From Moniliella sp. 'wahieum' (Eukaryota; Basidiomycota; Moniliellomycetes; Moniliellales; Moniliellaceae): 64,000 nucleotides of DNA. Under the pieces are notes generated by a model. That model saw only the letters and a program-made list of their open reading frames with translations, did no database searches and was not told the DNA's origin. This document shows positions 21,323 to 32,875 of this stretch, in pieces; positions within the stretch are counted from its first letter, which is position 1, and each line of letters opens with the position of its first letter. The DNA lies in contig RSEE01000074.1 of NCBI GenBank assembly GCA_003971905.1, forward strand, positions 124,001 through 188,000, given 5' to 3'. A program made the translations under genes and the position numbers.

Positions 21323-23713
21323 ATGGGCAAGAAGCACCGCCGCAGCAGCGCCGGCAAGACCAACAACACGGGCGTCTTTGACATTGCCAAGGTGGATGCC
21401 CCCGCATCAACGCCAAGGACGCCGTCATCGACAGGTGGAACACCGACGCCGACATTCCCGATGACCCCGAAGATGCGTTTGACCGTCGCCGGGACGAGGT
21501 GCTGCTCGATCCGTCGGCTGGCCTGGCCTCCCGTGCTGGCGATGATGACGACGACCTAGATATCGGCATGGGCCCGAGGTCATGGCGCTCGATGCCCACT
21601 ACTCGGACTCGGACAACGAGCAGCAGGGCGAAGCAATGGAGTATGAGCAGGACGACCTGCCCCAAGGACGCCGTCAACTAGCCAAGGCCCGTCCTTGCCG
21701 CCAAAAAGGCAGGCGAGCTTCCTGCGCCACCCAAACCGTTTCCGCGCGCCTCGGAACGCCCGACTCGGACGAGGACGAGAGCGAGGCGAAGGCGAGGAGG
21801 ACGAGGAGGAGGAGGATGAGCGTGCGAAAGCGTCGTACTTTGGTAAAAACAACGTACGCCTATCATGGCGGTGACGACCTCGAGGCGCTCGAATCCGATT
21901 CAGAGATTGATGAGGAGACCAAGATCGAGCTCGAGGTGCGGGAAGCACGCAAAGTGCAAGCTCTTGCCCGGGAAGACAGACGGACCGACTTTGGCCTGGC
22001 CTATGCCATCCCCCCCAAGACAGGCACGGAGCAGTGAAGCCTGAGGTGGCGCCGGCCTGGCCGGAATTCGTACTTTTCAAAGACCGATCTGCCGGTGGCG
22101 CCATGGACAGTACCGAAGAGCGCGAGGCCCGACGTGCAGCGTTCGAGGCAAACGTTGTGCCGGTGCGGAGACGACACGACTGCCTATTGAGGTGGAAGGA
22201 GAGGACCTTCGTGCCAACCCACTCAAAGCGCGGGGTTCTCCTTTCGCTTTTACGTACCTCGGCGCCCGAAAAGATTGCCCTGGCGGGTGAATTTTGGAGA
22301 TGAGCTGGCGATGTATCAAGAGGTGATGCAAGCTCTTCCCGCGCGCGTCCAACAGCATCGCGCCCGCCGAGCCGAACAGGCCGAGAAGAGTGGAGTGGAA
22401 GCTGTGAGCGATGACAAGGACCCAGGTATGGGGCTGTTGCAGCTCCATGCACAGGTATACAATGCGTACGCGACCTGCCTCTCCTTCTTTATGTACCTGG
22501 CCACCCTTCCTTCCTACCTCAAGGATCCAAGTAAGCTGCGTACACATCCCGTCATGGGCCGGTTGCTCAAGTTCAAACGCACCCTCATGGCATTGGAGGA
22601 GTTGGGTCTTGGCCTGCATCCCCAAAGCCGATCCCACCCATGCCGAGGACGAGGAAAAGTATATGGACCTGAGCGAGATGCTGGCGGGCGGATCAGAGGG
22701 GAGCGACGATTCGTTTGACAGTTCGTTCGAAGAGTCGATGGACCAAGACGAGCTTGCCGACCTATTGGCCGAGCAGGAGAAAGAAAACACGATTCGTCCC
22801 CAGACCGAAGCTAGCCAGCCGAGTCTGAGCCCAAGACCCAAACCAAACCCAAACCTAAAAAGTCCAAGAAGGGCAAAGAACCTGCCAGTGTCGCACCCCT
22901 GGCCGAGTAGGGGAGTTTGATGCGGCCAAGGAGCAGAGGAGGTTATGGCCAACCGACCGACCGCAGGCTCAGCTAAGACGGAAACGCTCGCTCCCAGGAG
23001 AGTCGGATGCGGTTACAGCCCAAGGTCTTGGTGAGCCCGAGGCGCTGTCGGAGTACGACAAGGCCGAGCGCGCAGAGCGCAAACGAAGCTTGCAATTCTC
23101 ACGACGCAGATCTCGGCCCGCGAGGCAAGGCGTGGCAAGGCCAAAGAGGAGAAGATGTCGGGCGATGCTGACTTGCCCTGGCGCGACCCAGCAGCGGCAC
23201 GGGCGGCGATTGAACGCAAGCCCAGGCCCAAGTCTTGGCAGAGCGTGCTGCCCCCGCTGCTGGTACAGCCTTGGATGTACACCGAGTTTGTGATGAGCGG
23301 ATGACGCAGACCGGAGGGCAGTTTTGGAGGAAGGAGCAGATGAAGGCTCTGAGTATTACGACCTAATTGCCTCCTCTCGCAAGAAGGCGCGAGCGGACGA
23401 AAAGGCCGAGTACGAGGCGTCTCGCTTGGCAGAACGTGACGAAGCGATGGCCGTGGGTGAAGGAGAACTCGAAGACGGCGAGCACCGTGGGATTGGGCGA
23501 CAAATCGAGAAGAACAAGGGTCTCACGCCCAAGCGCAAGAAGGAGGACCGCAACCCTCGTGTCAAGAAACGTATGCGTTTCGAGCAAGCCAAGAAGAAGC
23601 TCCGCTCCATGCAGGCCACCTACAAGGGCGGGGAGAACGCCATCGAGGGTGGCTATGGGGGCGAGAGCAGCGGTATCTCGAGTCATGTCATCAAGAGCCG
23701 CAAGTTTGCTTAG
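21323..23713 (+). CDS. UTP3: SAS10/UTP3, small-subunit processome protein
   Basis: Nucleolar component of the SSU processome needed for 18S rRNA maturation. The ATG at 21323 gives [20 protein letters not shown]. Acidic stretches follow ([26 protein letters not shown]), then the conserved Sas10/C1D-type helical region around 22270-22620 ([57 protein letters not shown]). The C-terminal Sas10 domain is nearly family consensus: [57 protein letters not shown], ending HVIKSRKFA with a stop at 23711-23713. Frames shift near 21400, 21570, 22030, 22300 and 22620-23330, in line with the indel pattern. Near 22870 a Lys/Pro-rich linker is readable. About 790 codons; longer than yeast Sas10 (about 610). 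Confidence 0.92.
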
Positions 23714-24220
23714 GCATCTCTCATTCTAACCTACCTGATGCCTTGCGATATGGAGCTTTCCACCGTGCTGCATCCGTCCGCATCCTTTAGCGCATTATTC
23801 AATGGGTTACCCAGTATACTGAAAATTGGTTGATGCAATGAGAGAACCATATGGTACGCGTCGGCTGCTTGTCGGGCGATGATTAGTGCGGTAGAGCTAC
23901 AAAGTCCCCAGGCATCTTAATCGACCTCTCCGCCAATAGCCAAACACTAGAGACGAGCCGGCCGCGTGCCGCCTTTTCCTCCCGAGCCATCCATCATTGC
24001 AGATATCAGAAGTGAGAGCTTGCGAAAACAAGATGATGAAAGAGCGACTGTGGGACTCGACCGTTTCGTCGGCCATTTCTTTGGCCGTTTCTTTCGGAGT
24101 TTCAATTGGCAGAATGCATTACAGGCAAAAGGATATATCAAGGTGGACCACTGATCATGCATTAATCAGCCAGCCGAGACATAGCCCCCTGGGGTGTGGA
24201 CCATGCCGAATTTGAGTGCC

Positions 24221-24239
24221 TGAAGCTTGAAGCTTGAAG
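24221..24239 (+). repeat. AAGCTTGAAG tandem word
   Basis: Two and a half heptamer units of CTTGAAG/TGAAGCT. Related copies on either strand occur at 25087-25111, 28227-28259, 52195-52264 and 53255-53265. Each unit embeds AAGCTT, so the array is partly self-complementary. Confidence 0.7.
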
Positions 24240-27200
24240 TGTTGACCGGGGGTCCGAGGATCAATCACCTCTAAGCCATGCTGACTTGATGTGACCGGCG
24301 TCATCGCATTCAGCTCTGCTATCCAACAGACAAGCTGGGAGACGTAGGCCAAAATGAAGCAGAGGTACCCGGTACCCGTACCGTCCTTTTGAAACTCAGC
24401 TGAGCCGCTCGCATGGCTCACACCCGGTCTCGAACGCAATGGTGGTCTTCATATCTCATCTGCATCATCCATCAGCGCCAGGAGTCAATCGATTTGAAAG
24501 AAAGCCGCGGAGGGTGGTGTAGCGACGTCCTGATCCACATGGTTACGGAGACCGCAATGGATGTCATATGCTAGCTGAGGCGTATAGAACACGAGCTGTC
24601 ACAGTCGGGGGTAAGGCAAGAGAGACCAGGGCCGGTAGTAGGCCTTTGAGTGGGGAAGAAGCAAGAGCAGAGGTGCGAAGCGGAAGAACAGGGAAGGAGC
24701 CGGACGCTAGGGATGAAGAAATTGGAAATGGGAGCGAGATCAGCCAAACTATAACAGAATTGTAAGCGATCGATTATGCGATTACGGGCGGATATTATGC
24801 GTTGGTTGTGTGTGGTAGGAAGAAGGACGAAGAGGGTACACTAGAAAGCAACTATCGCTGGCTTACGTTGTTATGCACGCGCGCCTTCAGCCTTCGAATA
24901 CGTCCGCGGAGCCTCTTCAGGGGCTGGTGTGAGGCCGGGGAGGCCGCTCACGTGCTCTACGACCGTGAAGGCAGTCACCGTCGCAACAGTAGTATGGGTC
25001 AGGGGGGCCAGGGGGGAGGGTCTTGCCGCAAGCGTGGGGCAAAAATGCTTTTTGATCTTTGAACGCGTGAGCGAGCGTTCTTCAACAAGCTTCAAGCTTC
25101 CAGCTTCAAGAGACACCGCCTCCAAAACCACGTGTGCGCAATATACGCAAGAACAACTCCTGATAAGCTCGGCACTCAGTACTCAGTCCTCCACAAGTCA
25201 CCGGTCACCCACGACGAGGAGAGTGGCTTGAAAAGGTAGTAGACTTACAAAAGAGGAAGCAAGTGGGAAAGCTTCATTCCGTGCTTTTGTGGACCTGGTA
25301 AGGAACAAGCACCCTGTACCTACTCCTCCGCTTGTCTCTACTGTGCCTGGGGTTGTACAACGACGTTCAGATCGTTCAGAAAAGCCAGTCTAATAGTCTT
25401 GAAGCTTGATGTAGACCTATATATAACCCAGGCAACGGAGGCAAGCGGGCAGGGTGGGCTCGGCCGGGCTACGCCGTCGTCCGTAACGCGCAACACCGTA
25501 TTATACAGATCCCGCGGCCATCCTACATGAGTTAAACTGTTCTCTGTCGGTCAGGAACTGTGTCCTATACGTACCCGTCTTTGCCTGTGTTAACTTTGGG
25601 GCGAAGAACCCTTCAGGATTAGCCCTCCGGCCTCCTCGTATACTGGTGCATATATCCTCAACCTTGCCAGGAGAGCCGACGCTCCAATTGAGCGGCCTCA
25701 CCTCGTCACTCTAGCTTCGTTCGCATAACTGCCACAGTAGTGTACGGGCTGGAACAACTGGCCTCTGTCCTGCTCCAAAAGGAAAGTACCCCTAAACTGC
25801 ATGGGTCGGGATCCAGTCCGGGCCCGCCTGTCATGCAATGACAGTACCAAAAAGCAGGCTGCGAAAGCGCGATCTATCCCCGCCGAAGCGATGTTTCGCG
25901 GCCATGTCAATCGTAAGTACCTCGAGGTCTGAATATGTTGGCACCCGCGGCCCCGTACATAGGCCAATAAGGTGCCTTAATTATCACCCTTGGCCCCTTA
26001 TTTGACCTCCTCCACGGGTATACTCATCAGGGCTTCTTTGAACCCCTGTCTCCTCTAGCTAGGTGTGGCATAAGGCTTAGACCTATAACCACCACCACCG
26101 CGATTGCATTGCTCTACTACAGTTCCAGAGGTTCATCGCCCAACCCCTTGGGTTCTCCGGTCTTACAGAGTAGCCCGAGTGCAAAAGAAAAATACGTATT
26201 GCGAAATTGATACACAACACGCGGAGGTGGAGAACACTGCGGGGCCGATACGGTAAAAGATGTCTTTAAAGTGTCTGATACTCAGCTAGAGGCTCAATGG
26301 TGGCCCTTGGTCACGCATCATGCATCATCAATCATGTCGATCATGGTCACTTCGAGACATTGTTGTTCTCAAGATGCTCTCCTCGCGAGAGATGAGGATC
26401 AGGCGCACACCGTACCTCTTCATGCGCAACACAACCCTCAATTTGACCTAGGATACACTCCTAAATTTGGGAGATGAGAGACGGGTACGAGTATTGTCGT
26501 AACCTCTCACTCTATAATACGATGTTTTCTTTGATGTTGGTCTACTAAGGGGCCGACGACGGATAGACAGAAGGATGAGGAGAAGTTGATGAATTGGAAC
26601 CAGAGTTGGGTGTGTTGGGTGCAGATGCGTCTATATAGGAGGCCGGACTAGGCACAGGGCCAGTGAGGCGTATAGGAGGGAACCGAGGGCACAGGGGCAG
26701 TGCCACGCTAAGACGCGTATCCGCAGCGTGTGGAAGCCAATGATGGAACCGAGGTGAACCTGATCTACCGAATGGGAGCCGTCGGAGGATCATCGATCAC
26801 AGCCGACACCTTATCCAATTGATATTGACCACAGGTGGTGTTAAAAGGAAGAGACCTCTGTTCTCAATCACCAGGATGATACTATCCGCGCACATATATA
26901 GACGGTTGGCCTCTCATTTTTACACTTTGGGTGGGCGGCGTGAACAATACAATCACACTTTATATCGCAGATCTCATGGGCAGTGGCGCCACAAGAAAAG
27001 ATCGAGGCGTAGTGCATAGCAAAAAGACCCCCCTCCGCCTTCATCCTGTAATCGGCATATGCTATGACACAAATAGATATGTGGACAAAAAGGAAAGGTT
27101 GTGAGGTAATAACGTGTGCGAGATCGGTAGTGAAAGCCACTCTATTAGTATATCTGAGTAAGGGAAAGGGAAAGCGTCATTCGCTATGCCTTTTCCCTCG

Positions 27201-28133
27201 TCGACAATCGTATAAGCGACGGTTACTTTTAGGGCTCTGCTTGGGGCTTGAACGCGTGTCGGACTTGGACGGTGTAGTTGTACTTCCCAAACAAGAATAT
27301 TCATATTCTCTGCTGTGGCGCGCGGACCCCACGACGGACGACAGTGTAGTCCATGTGATGTGTACACGGTCACAAGTATTTATAGTGCATTGCTTCCAGA
27401 AAGCGTTTAGAAAGAGTTGACGTTGATGGCGCAGTAGTGACTAGTAGTAACACTAAATACAGACCAAAAAGGAGACTCAATTCTGCCTCACTGTCATCGT
27501 GTTTACCTTTGATTCCTCAACAATTGGAATCGCGAGTGGGCATTGCTGAAGGAGGAGTGGAATGGAGGATGTGGTTCTGAGGAGAGGTAAGGAGGCTATG
27601 AGGGTAGGGCCTTATATAGAGGGGTACCGCGGAGCTGAGGAAGCTTCCGGGCGGATAAGAGGGGTGATGACTATCACGCAGGATGGCGTGATTGGGGCAT
27701 CGCCCCAACAGGCATGGGTGAATGAGTGGTGGACGAGTAGGTCGATGCAAAGGGTGCGACGCATATTATTGATGTCGACACCGGACTTTTTTAGCTAGCC
27801 GTGTTGGCAACGTCAGGCCTCAGGCAAGGAGATATGGTATTCCGCGGAATTAGAAAGGATAGCGATAGAAAAAGCTGATGAAACTGCGTATCCGCCCCCT
27901 CCATGGAGATGCTCGGAAGCCGAAAGAATCATGTGGAAGATACGGAATGCGCAGGACCGATGCACAAATGCATGTGCCGAACCTAGTGTAACATGTAACA
28001 CATGTAACATGCATAACACGTATAACTGATGTGAATACCGCTAGGCTCTGGCCCATTGGTGGTCAACAAAATGTCGATATCGAGTGGGACAGAAGAGGGA
28101 TAAGACGCTTCTGTCAGAGAACCACATTCTTTT

Positions 28134-28171
28134 CATTATCGACATTATCGATTATCGATTATCGATTATCG
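28134..28171 (+). repeat. ATTATCG heptamer repeat
   Basis: Five ATTATCG units, one preceded by an extra AC, in non-coding DNA upstream of the MFS transporter. Confidence 0.85.
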
Positions 28172-28221
28172 CTCGTCCGTCTGAGAGCGCTCAGCCGCTC
28201 ACATGGCTCACATCTCATCAC

Positions 28222-28300
28222 TTCAATCTTCAAGCTTCAAGCTTCAAGCTTCAAGCTTCAGCTTCAACGTTCAACTTCAACCTCGGTCGTTTGTATTGGT
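28222..28300 (+). repeat. CTTCAAG array running into CAACGTTCAAC
   Basis: Four to five units of CTTCAAG lead directly into CTTCAACGTTCAACTTCAAC. Two of the dispersed intergenic words are fused here, which suggests they share an origin. Confidence 0.8.
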
Positions 28301-29386
28301 CACCACTTTGCGACTACATTCACATGTTTACGTTTGACAATGTGCATGGGCGATGGTTTGCGAAGAGTTACAAGTTACCAGTGGCAGCAAACTGAGTGTG
28401 GCTGATGCGCTGATGCGACGCATCCACCCGCCCCACTCAATCTACACATCACATATCTGGGCCATGTTATCCATATCACAAATCATCAACATCAACCGTT
28501 GCGCGTTGGCTATGGATCATCGCTCCCATCCTGCGTCAACGCGTCGACGTTTTTGAAGTTCAACGTTCAACACATTCAACGCGTCAACCATCCCCGCTGC
28601 GCACAGGTTCTCCGCGGGATGGGCCCCACGCTTGTGTAGCAACAGCTCCCGACGCGTTATATCCTAGGCGTGCGCGTGACGATACTGACGGCACGCACAG
28701 ATGGGCCCACAAGTGGCGCGTCCGCACTGGGATTCGTCACGTCTATCACGTATCTGCGCACATCCCTGTGTCACCCGCGTCACCCGCGTCACCCCGCACC
28801 CCTCACCCCGTCATTTCACTCCAGCGACTGCCCCATGTCCTCTCCACCCCTGATCGATGATCGATGGTCGAGGACGCGCGAGGACGGAGCACTGAACGTG
28901 TATTAATTAATCATCGATCATTTCCTTGCGAGGCAGGGGCTTCGGGGACCGGGCGGGCGGACACATGCCGGGTGCATCCGCAACTACAAACCCCACGGTA
29001 ACATTCTGGCGTACAATTGACTCAATGGCCTGTTCCCAGTTTAGCTATACTGGGCCCATGCAGTGCCTCACCTTCTCCAACCCCTGGCGCCTCCGACTCC
29101 GTGGACTTGTGGACACTGTACTCGGTACCGCAGTGAGCGGGGATCAGATTCCAGACAGTTCTCATTATGCATGCGCCGACCCAGATTTGTTGTCCAAAAA
29201 CGCCGATATGCTGAGCTGAAGACTTCAGGTTTTTTCGACTTGTGTACACTGGCCATTGCCGTACGCCTCGCCATTGGCAGCCAACGTCCAACCACCACCT
29301 CCCCCGCTATCTCTCTTTCGTCCCGCCACTGCACGCCCGCTTCTGCCCACCGCCTCACCCTCCTTTGCGCTACCACATCCTTCACC

Positions 29387-31344
29387 ATGACCGCTGTTGA
29401 AGGCAAGAACGACGCTGTGGCAAGCGCACCTGCTGACAGCGGTGACACTCCTCGCCCTTCCTCCATTGCCAGTCCACCTCATTCTCCAGCCTCGCCTGTT
29501 GATGCGACCCCGCCGCTGACTCCCAGTCAGCCCCAGCCCCAGCCCCGGCCTCAGCGACTCCTGGAGTCGATCCGGCCTTCATCGTCAACTGGGACGGGCC
29601 TGATGACCCAGACAACCCCCATAATTGGTCGCTTACCTATCGCTGGGCGCTCACCATTCTTATGGGTATCCTCACCCTCAACTCTTCCTTCACGTCCTCC
29701 ATCCCTTCGGGAACAGCGGTGGAGGAAATGGAATACTTCCATGTGTCGCAAGAAGTCATCACTCTCGCCATCACGGCCTATGTAATTGGGTGCGTCTTCT
29801 TCTTTGTCGTACTCTTTCACCCACGGTTCTGCTAACTTCTCGCTCGCGCTTGATGCGAAACACAGTTACATTCTTGGCCCGCTCGTGTGGGCACCTCTGT
29901 CGGAACGTGTTGGCCGATACCCTACCTTCGCCATCGCTATTACATGTTACACTGCTTTCAATTTGGGGTGTGCACTCTGCAAAAACATCGGCTCGCTCAT
30001 TGTTTTTCGGTTACTGGCTGGTTCTTTGCCGCATGCCTCTCACCAATGCCGCGGGTGTCCTGGCGGATATTTGGGATGCCAACACCCGTGGAACAGCCGT
30101 GGCACTTTTCTCCGTCGCTCCATTTGCTGGTATGTCTTTTGGTTTTCCCCACTCCTTTATCAACACCCGCATTGACTGACTCTATATGGAATCTACAGGC
30201 CCCGCTCTTGGCCCGACCGTTTCAGGTGCGATTTCAGTAACTCATACTTCGTGGCGCTGGACTTATTACACAGCCACAATTTTCAGTGGTGTGTGCGCCA
30301 TTGCTGCCATCTTGTGTGTAAAAGAAACGTACGCTCCCATTATCCTTGCTCGCAAGGCCAAGAAGTTGCGCAAGGAGACTGGCGACGAACGCTACGTGGC
30401 GCGGATTGAGCTCAACCGCCTCGAGTTCGTTCCGTTGATGAAGGATACCATCTTGAAGCCCTTTGTGTTGCTGTTTCAAGAGCCCATGCTGCTCGCTACC
30501 TCGCTCTATTGCGGGTACGTGTACGGCTGTTTGTACATGCTGTTTGAAGCGTTCCCACTGGTTTTCGGTGAGCTCCATCACATCAATGTCCTTCTCTCCG
30601 GTCTTTGCTTCATGCCCTTCTTTATCGGCGGTGTGATCGTTTGCGCATCCACAGTGGTCTACTGGAATCCCCAATACATTAAGGAGGCTAAACAATCTCC
30701 CACGGGGATTCTCCCACCTGAAAAGCGCTTGCCTATGTCCTACCTGGGTGGCCCATTGATCTCTATTTCGGCCTTCTGGCTTGGCTGGACAGCCTATCCG
30801 TCCATCTCAATTTGGTGCGGGTTGATTTCCACCTCACTTATGGGCGCAGGATTTATTCTTGTGTTCCAAGGTCTGTTGACCTACATCGTCGAAGCCTACC
30901 TTCTCAATGCTGCCTCCGCCATCGCCGCCAACACTATCGTGCGTATACTCCTGTCGTTTCTTCCTCCCCCCCACCAACAAATCACTAACTATAACGTTAT
31001 TACAGGTCCGTTCTGCCTTTGGTGCTGGCTTCCCTTTGTTTACTACACAAATGTTCCACCGTCTTGGACTGCACTGGGCGTTCACGCTAGTCGGGTGCCT
31101 GAGCGTGATTATGATCCCAATCCCATTTGTGTTGGGTTTCTATGGCCCCAAGTTGCGTGCCATGAGCAAGAACACCATGTCCTACGAGGAAGTAGCGATG
31201 ATCATGGGGCTCTCCGTCCCCGCCCAAGCAAAGCAAGACCCGGAGTCTTCCCCCAGCGCCGAGCCCAAAGCAGGGGAACGTCGGGACAGTGCACCAAGCC
31301 TCGTAGGCTCCTATCGGTCTCAGCCTAAGTCCGAAACCGCGTAA
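29387..31344 (+). CDS. MFS multidrug transporter, DHA1 (12-TM) type
   Basis: Proton-driven drug/small-molecule exporter of the plasma membrane. The ATG at 29387 gives MTAVEGKNDAVASAPADSG and a long Pro/Ser-rich cytosolic N-terminus; the family block DPDNPHNWS precedes TM1. Three introns split it: 29790-29865, 30130-30198 and 30939-31005, all GT-AG; the last has a CACTAACTA branch point. Motif A-like sequence reads GPLVWAPLSERVGRYPTF; motif C-like sequence follows (GPALGPTVSGAIS), then WRWTYY. The loop between TM6 and TM7 is basic (ILARKAKKLRKETGD). TM7-12 are in one clean frame, with ANTIV joined across intron 3 to RSAFGAGFPLF. Ends GSYRSQPKSETA. Indels near 29560 and 30024-30037 split two otherwise clear segments. 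The substrate cannot be inferred. Confidence 0.9.
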
Positions 31345-32096
31345 CGCGTAACTGCCCTTCACTGCTCCTCATGCACAAATCCTTTATTTGGTGATTCAAT
31401 CCAGTGTTCAGTGCATCTTAATGTCATTTGGACATGCACCTTCCTTGTCATTTGGACTACACCTTCATCTCATTTGAACCTACTCTTTTCCCGTTGTCAG
31501 CGCCATCATGCATCATGCATGCAGCAGATCACACATCACACATCTCTCTGTTTCTATCCGACTCTCCCCTATGTTCTGCCCTAACGGCTCCTCTCTTGGA
31601 TAGGCCCATCAACTTTCCTCCCTTTCTCCTTCTCTATGTAGGCGTTGTCCTCATTAACAACTGTGCATCTTTGCTTGATGTGCTCGTGACTCTGTGACCA
31701 ACTTGCTCTCTTATACACAGTCAAAATGAGGCCTGTGCTTGAAGCACGATGCTTGAAGCACCGAAGGAGCAGTATATCAGTCAACTTCCCACACTTAGCT
31801 CTCAGCTAGTCATACAACATCCTCGGAGCACGCGCGGAAGAAAAACAGCTTCCGTCTCTCTCATCTGGGGTGGCTACGGTTGGGCTGACATGTTTTGACA
31901 GTCAATCAGGGGACCTGGTGGAGCAAAAATACAGAAGGTGGGGTGCTCTAACATCCACTCGAGCCGTCGCAAAATGCCCTACGGGTTTCCGATTGTATAA
32001 CTGCGTGCCGTGATGGCTTCAAAGGATGGAAGGGTATGAGCAAAAGATGTAAAGTACAACGACACGGATGCAACATGAGAAGGCTGGAAGGAGACA
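31345..32096. other. Convergent intergenic region, MFS gene and CSL4
   Basis: No gene was seen between the two facing 3' ends. It contains CATCATGCATCATGCATGC (about 31504-31522) and TGCTTGAAGCACGATGCTTGAAGC (31735-31758), another version of the CTTGAAG word. Confidence 0.55.
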
Positions 32097-32875
32097 TTAG
32101 GCCACCATGGGTTTGGCCACCTTGCGTTTCTCTACAACTCCTGTGACGGGTCGAGCATCTGATCCCAGCTGATCGGCACCAGCGCGGTTAGACCTTCACT
32201 CGACGGTTTGACACGGGCTGGAGAGTCGTCCAACAAGGCCACGTCCGAGGGAGCGCTGGACGACGAAGCAATGGCGTAGACTACCCCAGCTGATTGGCTG
32301 CGGTGGAAAGGAAGTAGGAGCGAGCATCGCCCAAGGAAATCTAGATATGAGAGGTAGCAGAAAATTGAGCGCCCGAGAGTCAATATAAAACTGCGTGTGT
32401 AGGGGAAAGGGGAGGGCACGCACCACCTCTGCACGAACGATATCGCCCGGACGGAAACAGTCTACCATCTTACCGTGTCCTTCTGCGTCGAGCGCACATC
32501 GGGCGCGCGAATCAGGCCTTGAAAGAGCGAGTCGGGATTGCCATCGTCGGCGCGGCGACCGCCATGGGCGGGAGCCAGCCAAGCCGCAGGGAGTCCCGTC
32601 GATTGCCAGAATCACGCAGCTGGCTTGCCTTGGGGACACACGCACGATTCGTACCAGAACGCTGGAGCCCACTTCAGGAACAGGGAAGCGGACCCCAGCC
32701 CCACGCACCGACACGGCCGGGCCCGAGGTATCGAGGGTGCCCACTCGGCTCGCCACCATCCATCCTCCACGGGGAAATACGCCTTCTGCGGATAAAGCAG
32801 CGGCTGTGGCGGATAGCGGAGCCTGGGGATGGAGCTCACAGGCTGGCCAGGGAGCACAACAGGAGTGCGGAGCAT
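32097..32875 (-). CDS. CSL4: Exosome complex component CSL4 (EXOSC1)
   Basis: S1-domain cap protein of the RNA exosome, which degrades and trims RNA in nucleus and cytoplasm. The ATG at 32875 gives MLRTPVVLPGQPVSSIPR, the usual N-terminal LPG block. VPEVGSSVLVRIVRVSPRQA opens the S1 domain; GLIRAPDVRSTQKDTV and FRPGDIVRAEV follow. An 83-bp intron (32341-32423, GTGCGT...CTAG) leads to ISLGDARSYFLSTAANQLGV, as in other CSL4 proteins. The end reads LVPISWDQMLDP then, in the next frame, VTGVVEKRKVAKPMVA with TAA at 32097-32099. Frame changes occur near 32765, 32580, 32490, 32310 and 32145. Length about 230 codons, normal. Confidence 0.88.

Larger units (their letters stand above)
23714..29386. 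other. 5.7-kb region without recognisable genes, lower GC, many short repeats
   Basis: I found no protein or tRNA that I could support. The base composition is visibly less GC-rich than in the genes. It carries the words TGAAGCTTGAAGCTTGAAG (24221-24239), CAAGCTTCAAGCTTCCAGCTTCAAG (25087-25111), CTTGAAGCTTGATG (25398-25411), an ATTATCG heptamer repeat (28134-28171), a long CTTCAAG repeat (28227-28259), CAACGTTCAAC (28265-28275 and 28560-28570), GATCGATGATCGATGG (28852-28867) and two 25-bp near-copies of CTGAGCCGCTC.CATGGCTCACA (24400 and 28188). Two short minus-strand frames (26545-26793, 27517-27750) end in similar Ser/Pro-rich sequence but match nothing I know. Confidence 0.5.

Noticed and set aside
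25501-25967. Two minus-strand open frames with a weak resemblance to an RNase H-like retroelement fragment
   Set aside because: The resemblance rests on a few residues; there are no flanking repeats, no other element domain and no clear boundary. Not enough to name an element.
26545-27750. Two short minus-strand frames with similar Ser/Pro-rich ends (26545-26793 and 27517-27750)
   Set aside because: Similarity is limited to low-complexity residues; no shared longer DNA repeat could be confirmed by eye.
28188-28300. CRISPR-like array
   Set aside because: The repeats are direct heptamers without spacers of constant length, and the genome is eukaryotic.
23714-29386. tRNA or other structured RNA genes in the large gap
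   Set aside because: I searched by eye for A- and B-box sequences and cloverleaf arms and found none convincing; a covariance-model scan would be needed.
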